Assembly: GCF_050003625.1 (NCBI RefSeq)
Contig: NC_134401.1
Coordinates: 66,475,629 to 66,539,628 of the forward strand
DNA from: Haematobia irritans
Taxonomy: Eukaryota; Arthropoda; Insecta; Diptera; Muscidae
Direction of reading: 5' to 3'
DNA: 64,000 nt
The position numbers and the translations under genes are program-made. Every line of letters begins with the position of its first letter. Position 1 is the first letter of the stretch. Below are positions 53,887 through 64,000 of the stretch, piece by piece. A model generated the notes under the pieces. It was not told where the DNA came from. It saw only the letters and a list, made by a program, of their open reading frames with translations, and made no database searches.

Positions 53887-56292
53887 TATGGATGATAGTT
53901 CGGCCAGATGTGAATCGAGTTGATCCCGTTAAGTTTTTTCTCCATCTGTCCGAAGTTGTGTTTAGTTGTTGTCATACTTTGTTTCACAACATTCAGAGTT
54001 GAGTTGATAACCGAAGTCTGATCTCTCAAAAGTCTTAACATGACGGAATCATCTGTTTTCATGTTTTTTATAGTTGCTGACATCTGTTCTGCGTACTCCG
54101 AGTCCAGAATACCAAACAGTGAATTAGCTATATTTCCAATTATGTTAATAGCACCTCTTATTATTCGTGATTTACGCAGCAGTTTGTTTTCTAATTCTAG
54201 CTCTTGTTCAATTCGGAAAAAATTTTCAAGAATATGGCGACAAGATTCCTTAATTTCCATCATGTCACATGTCTTTTGCAAGGAAAGAGTTTCATCACGC
54301 AACAATTTGGTATCCTTCCAATACATTGATAAGTCGTAGTAAACAATTAGATTCCATTGGCTTGTTGCAATTTTTGTTCTTCCAACTTCTTCGAAGTGAA
54401 CTCCCAATTTTGATTCAAATCTTGAGATGTTTAGGTGAGTTGATGATACAATCGGGAGGATTAAAAACATCGCTAGCAAAGTTAAAACTAAATGGTTTCC
54501 ATGTAAGCGTGTCTTCTTTCGTTCTGGTTCAGTCTCAATGTCTTCATCAACACAACTGGCTGTATTTTCAATCGGTAGCAGTGCTAGGCGGTGTATCGGT
54601 CTCTTGAAAATCCCTGTTGCCGTTTTTACCTCAGCAACACGAACAATTCCATCATTTCCTGGGAAAACATTAGTTATGCGTCCCAGTGGCCATTTCAATG
54701 GTGGAGTGTTATCCTCCTGAATTATCACCATATTTCCTGGTTTGAGGTTGGGAGATGATTTCTTCCATTTATGTCGAAGCTGAAGTTCTTGCAAGTACTC
54801 TTTTGACCATTGCTTCCAAAACTCAAATTTCAGTCTTGACACAAGCTCCCATCTGGATAGCAAGGATATTTTTCGGGAATCTGCTTCACTATCTATTGGA
54901 GTGGTAAGTGGTTCGCCAATTAGGAAGTGTCCTGGAGTCAGTGCCGTTAAATCGGATGGATCACTCGACATAGGTGTCAATGGACGGGAATTCAGTATTG
55001 CTTCGACCTCCACAATTACAGTTTCAAATTCTTCGTAAGTTAGCGAAGCAGTACCCATACTTCTTACAAGAAGATGTTTTGCAGATTTTACTGCTGCTTC
55101 CCATAAACCTCCAAAATGAGGTGCTCTTGGTGGAATAAAGTTAAATTTGATTCCTTTAGAACTGGCAGCAGTCATTATATTTTCTTGTGCCTCTGATGAG
55201 TAAATCGCTTCAGCCAATTCTGATAGTTGGTTCTTAGCTCCCACAAAATTAGTTGCATTGTCAGAATATATGTTTTGACAGTGTCCACGACGAGCAATGA
55301 ACCTTTTCAAAGCTCCAATAAATGCACTAGTTGATAGGTCAAATACAAGTTCCAAGTGTACTGCCTTAGTTGCAAAACAACAAAAAACTGATATGTACGC
55401 CTTAGTAGGTCGCTTGCCTCTTACTCTGTGATGTATCCAAAAAGGATCACAGTAATCAACGCCACTATTAATGAATGGACGAGCAGGAACTACGCGTGTT
55501 TGTGGTAAGTCGCCCATTATTTGTTGACACAATTGTGGTTTCGCCCTGGTACATCTGACGCATTTCTGGACAACGGATCGAGCTGTTATCTTTCCTTTCA
55601 CCGGCCAAAACCGTTGTCTGACTGTGTTTAATAATGCCTGGTGTCCACAATGTTTGTTTTCCTCATGCAAAGAAATAAATAATAACTTCGTTATTGGGTC
55701 ATTATAAGGGAGTACCATAGGTTGTTTAACATCTTCGTGAAGGTCTGAATTTCCTAAGCGACCTCCAACCCTTATGATACCCTTGGAATCCAAATATGGA
55801 CTAAGAGCATTAATACAACTTCTTTTATCCACTTCGTGGCTTTTCTGCAACTGTTTGATTTCGTCATAGAAGTCAGATCTTTGCACCCTTCGGATGATGA
55901 CGTATAGAGACTCATCTAACTCTTTTGGGGTGAGTGATATATGTGAATTTCGCTTATGTTTGGGAATTCTTGTGTTGTTCATAAATCGAAAAATATATCC
56001 AATAATTCTTTGTAGACGTTTGAATGAACCTCCATGATGCACTTTGTATAGGATTGCATCCTGCTCTACTGCGGTACTTATAGTTGCCTTCTTCTCAACA
56101 TCAGTGAGAATGGCTAAATTAGAATTATATTTTTGTGGCCATAAAGATTCTTTCCCATGAAGGAATAAAGGCCCGTGGAACCACAACTGGCATTTTGGCA
56201 AGTCTACTGCAGGCAGTCCACGTGATACAATATCTGCTGGGTTATCTATTGATCTCACGTGGCGCCATTGATCACGAATGCTCAAAGATTGG
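53886..56292 (-). pseudogene. BEL-1 pol 3' part: RNase H end, integrase, and fused env-like region
   Basis: A 799-codon frame is open from 56285, with in-frame sequence up to the BEL-2 junction at 56292, so the first Met is not native. NPADIVSRG (residues 16-24) is the end of the Pao RNase H region. An integrase zinc-binding segment follows at about 190-255 (HEENKHCGHQ, then CVRCTRAKP). The integrase core has its Asp/Asp/Glu in SGVDYCDPF, IYSDNATNFVGA and HFGGLWEAAVKS. A DUF5641-like tail ends at RPIHRLALLPI. In the same frame follow a hydrophobic signal-like stretch (about 597-615), a furin-like RIIR (707-710), then GAINIIGNIANSLFGIL, resembling a fusion peptide. The frame ends artificially inside LINE A8. 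Frame, env tail and LTR together define BEL-1. Confidence 0.9.
53944..54497 (-). pseudogene. BEL-1 env-like region (F protein-like), truncated
   Basis: This is the C-terminal 200 codons of the preceding frame: signal-like hydrophobic segment, about 95 residues with Trp and Cys, the RIIR cleavage-like site at 54156-54167, a fusion-peptide-like glycine/hydrophobic run, then heptad-like sequence (MLRLLRDQTSVINSTLNVV). The order resembles insect retrovirus and baculovirus F-type fusion proteins, but the large ectodomain normally found before the membrane anchor is missing. The anchor lies in another frame at 48778-48716. Whether one base or a larger piece is lost near 53935-53950 cannot be decided here. 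Confidence 0.6.
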
Positions 56293-56706
56293 TGTTACCG
56301 CCGCCACTGTTTATTTACATTTTTCTCATTATTTAAATATTTGAAATTTTTTCCATTTACTTATTCTTATTGATCTCTTAATTACTCTCTTTCGTAGCCC
56401 TTTTGGTTATTGTCAATTTGATCATTATATGCACATACATATATGTACATATATGTATGTAGCCCTTTCATTTGTTTACATTGCGGAATAACGGCAATAT
56501 CCAGTTTTACATATTTATACATAGCATACAAAGGGCCACGAAGGAAAAGAAAATCAGTTCAAGTTTTCAACTGGAGCGATCAAATTGTTTTTAAAGTTTT
56601 TTTACGCGTCTGTACCGAATAAACGGAATTAATGAATAAACACTTTTATAAATTTCTTAAGTAAAAGACTAGTGTTTCATTTGTTAATAAATTACGGACC
56701 ACTAAA
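56293..56706 (+). repeat. 5' LTR of BEL-2 (right end tentative)
   Basis: Begins TGTTACCG at the junction with BEL-1. The right end is set near ATTACGGACCA (about 56706) by analogy to BEL-1; no convincing TGG primer-binding site follows, so it is uncertain. Contains a perfect 28-bp palindrome at 56433-56460 built of ACATA/TATGT units. Confidence 0.6.
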
Positions 56707-57025
56707 AAAGTTTGTATGTCTCCGTGAACTCAACATTCTTTAAAAACAATTTATTTGTGAAGTTTATTAAAAATAATTTTTATTTGCGCGAGTGAGCGAA
56801 TAATACGAATAAAATACATACAAAATAAAAGCTTTCGCGGCGTGTAAAAATATATTTTGACTTTAACAAAAAGTTTATAGTAGTTCAAATTGAAGAGTTT
56901 CAAAAGTGAAAGAATAAATTGAATAGTGGTGGTTCAAAAGTCAAATTTTTGTTGTTGTTTGAACAAATATACAAGCCGCAAGAAAGTTGCACAATTTCAT
57001 CGGATTCAAAGTTAAAGACAAAATA
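56707..57025 (+). other. BEL-2 leader between LTR and gag
   Basis: Untranslated AT-rich leader. The frame is open from 56987, but the ATG at 57026 (MSETDFNC) is the likely start because it begins directly before the PHD finger and is also the first Met of the native frame in copy 2. Confidence 0.5.
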
Positions 57026-57502
57026 ATGTCGGAAACCGATTTTAATTGCAATAAGTGTGATCTAAAAGACACCGATCGTATGGTGCAGTGCGATTCGTGT
57101 GATAAGTGGTTCCATTTTGAATGTGTAAAAGTGGACAGCAACATAGCGAATGTAAGCTGGAGTTGCTCATGTTGTGTGGAACAACCGGTGGACTCTGGCG
57201 ATAAATCTAATGCAACACAACAGTTGCCGCCCGTTGATGACACCACTGACTTCACCACCGGTACTCGAGCTGCATCATCACCAGCTACTGGAAATGGCAC
57301 AACAGTGCAGCAAAACGCAGTACATCAACCATTTACCCAAATTGGACTACCGTCGGCACAAGTAAGTACCAGCCAAAGGGGTGCATATGCAAATGCACAT
57401 AACCTAAATTTGGAGAATCAAGGCTCGAGTACATGTCACAATGCCCAAGCAAATCTCAAGTATGGCGCCTACAAATACAACAATGACGCTACCGGCACAT
57501 AA
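57026..57502 (+). pseudogene. BEL-2 copy 1 Gag N-terminus with PHD finger, frameshifted
   Basis: PHD finger in the first 50 residues with C4HC3 spacing (C8, C11, C22, C25, H30, C33, C47, C50), followed by a Thr/Ser/Gln-rich linker. The 11-bp deletion near 57432 shifts the frame, which stops at 57502. The same region is intact in copy 2. Confidence 0.88.
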
Positions 57503-59636
57503 GGAGCAGTATATACAACGCCATTTTAATAATTCTAACGGCTCGAACGTGTCCCCATGCAACTCGTCGTCTCAAACACAGTTGCAGCTACAAATGTTGG
57601 AAGAAGAAAAAGAACTGCAAAGGCAATATTTGGAGAAAAAATATCATATTTTATCCCAAGGCAATTTAAGCCAGCCGTCGAGTTCCTTCGCCAACAATAC
57701 CACATCGTTTCATCCCACACCAACACAAATTGCAGCAAGGCAAGTAATACCAAAAGAATTGCCGAATTTTGATGGTAATCCAGAAGACTGGCCCTTATTC
57801 ATCAGTAACTATCGCAACAGCACCGAGATAGCCGGCTACAGTGACGGCGAAAATTTAATGCGTCTGCAGTCGTGTCTCCGCGGTCGTGCTAAAGAGTTAG
57901 TGAAAAGTAAATTACTGATCCCGTCGATGGTGAATGAAATTATTCAAACTTTGGAAATGTGTTTCGGTCGTCCAGAGCATATATTGGACAGTATGATTGA
58001 GAAAGCAACCAAAATACCTCCTTTAAAAGATCGATTGGACAGTTTAATTGAATATGCTTTAACAGTGCGTAATATTTGTTCGACAATGGAAGCCTGCAAT
58101 TTAGTGGCTCATTTGAATAATCCGATGCTCGTGAAGACATTGGTCGAAAAATTGCCAAACAATCAAAAGCTGAACTGGGCAATGCATATTAGAAATGAAA
58201 AAGTGCCGATTGTGAAAGAATTTAGTGATTGGATATATGCAATAGCAGCTGCTGCGAGCCAAGTCGTGTCTCCTACAACAAGTAAAAAGGGAGCATCAGT
58301 GAACACTCATCAACAGAATAATACAAGCAAGCCAATTTGTTTTTCGTGTAAAAGTGAAGCTCATAAAATTCAGAACTGTGGAGAGTTTCAATCTTTTAAT
58401 TTAAACGCCAAATGGAATGTGGTAAAAGAAAACAAATTATGTAGACAGTGCTTGAATTTACATCGCAGAAAGTGTTTTTCTAATAGGCAGTGTGGAATTA
58501 ATGGTTGTGCAGCAAAACATCATTCATTGTTACATAAATATACGACGGTAGAACCAAGTGCAAGCAATATAGCACTACCGCAGCAAAGTGGAAACGTAAA
58601 TACGCACAACAACAGTGATAACCAAAACCCGTATTTTCGAATTTTGCCCATAAAAATTTATTTCAATGGTGGCTCTGTGAATACGTTCGCCTTTTTGGAT
58701 GAAGGTTCTTCGGTGACCCTTATGGAACATGAATTTTACAACCAGTTGGGACTGAAAGGTGAAAGTGAACCATTAGAATTAAAATGGACTGGAAATACAA
58801 CCCGATCTGAAGACGATTCTGTGAGATTGAATGTGGAAGTGTCTGGAGTAAATGGTTCGAAATACGTTATTTACAACGTGCACACTGTGCAAAATCTTGG
58901 CCTACCAACACAAAGCTTGGATTTCGAATCCATTGTAAAAGATAACCCGTATTTCAAAGGTTTGCCTATACAGTCATACGAAAATGTCAAGCCGACAATA
59001 CTAATTGGTGTAAACAATTGGAGAGTGGCTGTGCCATTGAAAGTCCGTGAAGGTGGAAGAAATCTGCTTATAGCAACAAAAACTCGTCTTGGTTGGACAC
59101 TGCAAGGTTGTGGCTCCGGTGTAAGGAAATCTTTTTCTCTAAATATTCACACATGTGCATGTGAGGATCGATACAAGAATTTACACGATGAAGTAAAAGA
59201 GTATTTCGCACTGGAGGTGGCCCAGGAGAAAACATTGTTGTCATTCGAGGACCAGAAAGCTATGCAGATTTTGGAAAATAATGTAATTAGAAAAGGCCAA
59301 CAATTTGAAGTAAGTTTACTTTGGAAAGATGAAAATCCAGTTTTACCAGAAAGTTATGAAGTTGCCTGCCATCGACTTAAGTGTCTCCAAAAGAAGTTCA
59401 AGAAGGATCCACAACTACAACAAACTATGCAGGTGGAAATCGACAAACTTCTCAACAAAGGATATGCCAGAAAGGTAACAAATTCTGAATTTAATTCTTA
59501 TAGTAGAACTTGGTACCTTCCAATTTTTGTTGCTCTAAACCCAAATAAACCTGGCAAAGTCCGACTAGTGTGGGATGCTGCAGCAAAATCGAATAATAAG
59601 TCACTCAATGATTTCTTTCATCGGATTCAAAGTTAA
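57441..59636 (+). pseudogene. BEL-2 copy 1 Gag-protease-RT start, ends at the duplication junction
   Basis: Continues copy 1 in the frame regained after the 11-bp deletion. It encodes the Gln-rich linker, the DUF1759 Gag region, zinc knuckles, the DUF1758 protease and the first part of RT (VRLVWDAAAKSNNKSLND). It then runs across the junction into leader-derived codons and stops at 59636. Same domains as copy 2 but lacking the RT catalytic motifs. Confidence 0.9.
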
Positions 59637-59646
59637 AGACAAAATA

Positions 59647-62600
59647 ATGTCGGAAACCGATTTTAATTGCAATAAGTGTGATCTAAAAGACACCGATCGT
59701 ATGGTGCAGTGCGATTCGTGTGATAAGTGGTTCCATTTTGAATGTGTAAAAGTGGACAGCAACATAGCGAATGTAAGCTGGAGTTGCTCATGTTGTGTGG
59801 AACAACCGGTGGACTCTGGCGATAAATCTAATGCAACACAACAGTTGCCGCCCGTTGATGACACCACTGACTTCACCACCGGTACTCGAGCTGCATCATC
59901 ACCAGCTACTGGAAATGGTACAACAGTGCAGCAAAACGCAGTACATCAACCATTTACCCAAATTGGACTACCGTCGGCACAAGTAAGTACCAGCCAAAGG
60001 GGTGCATATGCAAATGCACATAACCTAAATTTGGAGAATCAAGGCTCGAGTACATTGTTGCCCAATGTCACAATGCCCAAGCAAATCTCAAGTATGGCGC
60101 CTACAAATACAACAATGACGCTACCGGCACATAAGGAGCAGTATATACAACGCCATTTTAATAATTCTAACGGCTCGAACGTGTCCCCATGCAACTCGTC
60201 GTCTCAAACACAGTTGCAGCTACAAATGTTGGAAGAAGAAAAAGAACTGCAAAGGCAATATTTGGAGAAAAAATATCATATTTTATCCCAAGGCAATTTA
60301 AGCCAGCCGTCGAGTTCCTTCGCCAACAATACCACATCGTTTCATCCCACACCAACACAAATTGCAGCAAGGCAAGTAATACCAAAAGAATTGCCGAATT
60401 TTGATGGTAATCCAGAAGACTGGCCCTTATTCATCAGTAACTATCGCAACAGCACCGAGATAGCCGGCTACAGTGACGGCGAAAATTTAATGCGTCTGCA
60501 GTCGTGTCTCCGCGGTCGTGCTAAAGAGTTAGTGAAAAGTAAATTACTGATCCCGTCGATGGTGAATGAAATTATTCAAACTTTGGAAATGTGTTTCGGT
60601 CGTCCAGAGCATATATTGGACAGTATGATTGAGAAAGCAACCAAAATACCTCCTTTAAAAGATCGATTGGACAGTTTAATTGAATATGCTTTAACAGTGC
60701 GTAATATTTGTTCGACAATGGAAGCCTGCAATTTAGTGGCTCATTTGAATAATCCGATGCTCGTGAAGACATTGGTCGAAAAATTGCCAAACAATCAAAA
60801 GCTGAACTGGGCAATGCATATTAGAAATGAAAAAGTGCCGATTGTGAAAGAATTTAGTGATTGGATATATGCAATAGCAGCTGCTGCGAGCCAAGTCGTG
60901 TCTCCTACAACAAGTAAAAAGGGAGCATCAGTGAACACTCATCAACAGAATAATACAAGCAAGCCAATTTGTTTTTCGTGTAAAAGTGAAGCTCATAAAA
61001 TTCAGAACTGTGGAGAGTTTCAATCTTTTAATTTAGACGCCAAATGGAATGTGGTAAAAGAAAACAAATTATGTAGACAGTGCTTGAATTTACATCGCAG
61101 AAAGTGTTTTTCTAATAGGCAGTGTGGAATTAATGGTTGTGCAGCAAAACATCATTCATTGTTACATAAATATACGACGGTAGAACCAAGTGCAAGCAAT
61201 ATAGCACTACCGCAGCAAAGTGGAAACGTAAATACGCACAACAACAGTGATAACCAAAACCCGTATTTTCGAATTTTGCCCATAAAAATTTATTTCAATG
61301 GTGGCTCTGTGAATACGTTCGCCTTTTTGGATGAAGGTTCTTCGGTGACCCTTATGGAACATGAATTTTACAACCAGTTGGGACTGAAAGGTGAAAGTGA
61401 ACCATTAGAATTAAAATGGACTGGAAATACAACCCGATCTGAAGACGATTCTGTGAGATTGAATGTGGAAGTGTCTGGAGTAAATGGTTCGAAATACGTT
61501 ATTTACAACGTGCACACTGTGCAAAATCTTGGCCTACCAACACAAAGCTTGGATTTCGAATCCATTGTAAAAGATAACCCGTATTTCAAAGGTTTGCCTA
61601 TACAGTCATACGAAAATGTCAAGCCGACAATACTAATTGGTGTAAACAATTGGAGAGTGGCTGTGCCATTGAAAGTCCGTGAAGGTGGAAGAAATCTGCT
61701 TATAGCAACAAAAACTCGTCTTGGTTGGACACTGCAAGGTTGTGGCTCCGGTGTAAGGAAATCTTTTTCTCTAAATATTCACACATGTGCATGTGAGGAT
61801 CGATACAAGAATTTACACAATGAAGTAAAAGAGTATTTCGCACTGGAGGTGGCCCAGGAGAAAACATTGTTGTCATTCGAGGACCAGAAAGCTATGCAGA
61901 TTTTGGAAAATAATGTAATTAGAAAAGGCCAACAATTTGAAGTAAGTTTACTTTGGAAAGATGAAAATCCAGTTTTACCAGAAAGTTATGAAGTTGCCTG
62001 CCATCGACTTAAGTGTCTCCAAAAGAAGTTCAAGAAGGATCCACAACTACAACAAACTATGCAGGTGGAAATCGACAAACTTCTCAACAAAGGATATGCC
62101 AGAAAGGTAACAAATTCTGAATTTAATTCTTATAGTAGAACTTGGTACCTTCCAATTTTTGTTGCTCTAAACCCAAATAAGCCTGGCAAAGTCCGACTAG
62201 TGTGGGATGCTGCAGCAAAATCGAATAATAAGTCACTCAATGATTTCTTGATGAGTGGCCCCGATTTACTGACATCGCTTATAAATGTTTTACTCGAGTT
62301 TAGAGTTGGTCAAATTGCTGTCTGTGGCGACATCGCTGAGATGTTTCATCGTATCAATGTAAATGATGTGGATATGCACGCCCAACGTTTCCTGTGGATC
62401 AAAGATGGTGAAGTAATCGCATATGTAATGAAAGCCTTAACGTTTGGAACTAGCTGTGCTCCGTGTATTGCTAATTTTGTGCGAAATAAGAACGCCGAAG
62501 ATTTTCGCGACTTATACCCTCGTGCAGTCAAAGCAATAAATTTCTACCACTACATGGATGATTTCATCGACAGTGTTCAAACCGAGGAAGAGGCCATAAA

Positions 62601-63651
62601 GTTAGCGAATCAAGTCAAAACGATTCATGCTAAAGGTGGGTTTCACATGCGTAACTGGGCTTCAAATTCAAATATAGTGCGACAAAAATTAGCAGAAGGT
62701 GGCGCAGCAACTGAAAACTCCTTTGGAGCTGTCGAGAAAATTCTTGGTATGTATTGGGAATCAAATAATGATGTTTTTCAATACAATTGTCGATTTTCGA
62801 GGCTCAAAAGAAACGTGTTTCAAAGGCATACGGTTCCCACCAAAAGAGAAGTCCTTCAAGTTTTGATGTCAATATTTGACCCCCTCGGCTTCGTGTCTCA
62901 TTATACCATAAGTCTTAAAATTTTGCTGCAGGATATATGGCGATCCGCCATTAAATGGGACGACGAACTAAATGAGGACTTGCATATAAAGTGGTGTTCC
63001 TGGCTTTCAAATCTGGAGAAAATTTCAACTGTCTCTATTCCGAGATGTTACTCGAGGTTGTTGAAATCGACGCTTAATGTGCAGTTACATACTTTTGTCG
63101 ACGCTGGGGAAAACGCATACGCTGCTGTTTGTTATTTTCGTATTCAATACCAAGGTGAAGTCGACGTGCGCATAGTGGCAGCCAAGGGTAAAGTTAGCCC
63201 ACTGAAACCAGTTTCCATTCCTAGACTGGAACTTCAAGCTGCACTAATTGGAGCGCGTCTATCAAGAAAAATTATAAAAACTACACGGCTTAATTGTACT
63301 GAGTGCTTCTACTGGTCCGACTCTAAAACGGTTTTGAAGTGGTTGTCCATGGACCCCAAGAATTTCAAAGCTTTTGTAATGTATAGAGTTGGAGAAATAT
63401 TGGAATTAACAAATTTACCACAATGGAATTGGGTTCCATCTAAATTAAACCCTGCTGATTTCGCAACAAAGGTCTGCTCAGCCGAGGACGACATGTGGTT
63501 CCAAGGTCCTGAGTTTCTAAAAGACAATGAGGATGTCTGGCCAAAGTGTTCCGATTTAGGAAGAATCAGCTATGAAGAAGTACGTAATCATCTTTTACAT
63601 GTGAGTAAATCGCACAAATTTTTTATGAACATTGAATATTTTTCGTGCTAG
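59647..63651 (+). pseudogene. BEL-2 Gag-Pol (PHD, Gag, protease, RT, RNase H), stopped before integrase
   Basis: Native start at 59647 (MSETDF); the frame is open back to 59575 only because of the duplication junction. Residues counted from that Met: PHD finger 8-50; Ser/Gln-rich linker to about 210; Gag DUF1759 about 225-375 (FDGNPEDWPLFISNYRNS); zinc knuckles CFSCKSEAHKIQNC and CRQCLNLHRRKC; DUF1758 protease with FLDEGSSVTLM; RT with CGDIAEMFHRI and FYHYMDDFIDS; Pao RNase H with HTFVDAGENAYAAV, FYWSDSKTVL and NPADFATK. A TAG at 63649-63651 falls where BEL/Pao proteins usually carry a Trp before an RRL-like motif, and the same frame stays open afterwards. It is a single nonsense lesion in an otherwise intact frame. 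Confidence 0.92.
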
Positions 63652-64000
63652 CGACGGTTGTACCGAGCATTGGCTCAATTCCTGTTTTATATGGAAAAAT
63701 TGAAATCCGTTGTCCAAAGATCGAATGTAGAAAACGATACATTTTTCGAATGTATCCAGAAATCGAAATATATTTTATATAAATATGCCCAAAAGAGTGA
63801 ATTTTCCGAAGAAATTTGGCATTTGAAAAACAAAAAGCCAATCGAAAAAGATAGTATTCTGAAGCAATTGAATATTTGTCTCGATGAGAATTATGTAATT
63901 CGTGCTTACGGAAGAGCAGAAATGTTAAACTGCAACAATGCCATAATTTTACCCACAAATCACTATATTACATTTCTTGTGGTGAAGTACTACCATGAGA
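63652..64000 (+). pseudogene. BEL-2 Pol continuation into the integrase N-terminus (cut by window end)
   Basis: The frame continues without further stops to the window edge. It shows RRLYRALAQFLFYMEKLK, RAYGRAEML, and ILPTNHYITFLVVKYYHE, the beginning of the integrase zinc-binding region with its first histidines. It directly follows the TAG of the preceding entry, in the same frame. Confidence 0.85.

Larger units (their letters stand above)
48616..56292 (-). mobile_element. BEL-1: minus-strand BEL/Pao element, 3' half, interrupted by LINE A8
   Basis: Internal part of a BEL/Pao element running from the end of RNase H (56292) through integrase and an env-like region to 48616, next to its 3' LTR. 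LINE A8 (48861-53886, 14-bp duplication) splits the env-like part, and BEL-2 begins at 56293, inside the RNase H region. The gag, protease and RT half should lie beyond the right edge of the window, after BEL-2. Confidence 0.88.
56995..62247 (+). repeat. 2.6-kb direct tandem duplication within BEL-2
   Basis: Unit 1 56995-59615, unit 2 59616-62247. The junction GATTTC-TTTCATCGG joins RT sequence (GATTTCTT at 62242) to leader sequence (TTTCATCGG at 56995) with 2 bp of shared TT. The units differ by an 11-bp deletion in unit 1 (near 57432) and about four substitutions (57297 C/T, an Asn/Asp codon, an Asp/Asn codon, a silent change). Confidence 0.93.
56293..64000 (+). mobile_element. BEL-2: plus-strand BEL/Pao element with PHD-finger Gag, partly tandem-duplicated, running off the window
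   Basis: Starts with TGTTACCGCC (LTR start) within the RNase H region of BEL-1. After a leader come gag-pol copy 1 (57026-59615) and copy 2 (59647 on), the latter proceeding through RT, RNase H and into integrase at the window end. The two copies are the product of a 2.6-kb direct duplication. The 3' LTR and target duplication lie outside. Confidence 0.9.

Overview
The window looks like non-genic, AT-rich DNA from an insect, most plausibly a higher (muscoid or brachyceran) fly. This is inferred from the transposon families: a RNase H-bearing LOA/I-type LINE with an insect-type ORF1, Jockey-type LINE pieces with (CAA)n tails, a Helitron, an errantivirus-like Ty3/gypsy relic, two BEL/Pao elements, and many TIR elements. 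No complete host gene, rRNA or genuine tRNA gene was recognised.

Layout. 1-7.6 kb: a decayed minus-strand Ty3/gypsy element, split by a LINE (copy A1, 14-bp target duplication) and by an internally deleted Helitron (5'-TC, CTAG-3', A^T target). 8-11 kb: non-coding DNA with a 106-bp tandem duplication and two short TIR elements. 11-12.4 kb: a 5'-truncated minus-strand Jockey-type LINE. 12.4-20 kb: a stack of at least ten nested non-autonomous TIR elements (families B, C, D, F, G, K, N), most with readable target duplications (TA, TTA/TAA), plus a scrap of Tc1-like transposase. 20.2-26.4 kb: one family-B element holding LINE copy A2 and a family-H MITE, the latter holding LINE copy A3. 26.6-37.2 kb: LINE copies A4 and A5, with five or more further insertions. 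37-44 kb: a 1-kb segmental duplication; its second copy received TIR element E, part of which was then triplicated in tandem together with host flank. 45.4 kb: a tRNA-derived SINE whose 3' tail matches that of LINE A. 46-47.7 kb: LINE debris and a 304-bp tandem duplication. 48.1-64 kb: a minus-strand BEL/Pao element (LTR, integrase, env-like tail), interrupted by the near-intact 5.0-kb LINE copy A8 and by a plus-strand BEL/Pao element that runs off the window.

Functional logic. LINE A (ORF1 of DUF4780 type, ORF2 with endonuclease, RT and RNase H) is the dominant recent family and probably also mobilised the SINE: they share the 3' end, the (CCTAA)n tail and the 14-bp target duplication length. 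Every LINE A copy seen has lost at least one different catalytic element. The plus-strand BEL/Pao element starts its Gag with a PHD finger and carries a 2.6-kb tandem duplication of gag through early RT. The minus-strand BEL/Pao element has an env-like segment fused in frame behind integrase, broken near its end.
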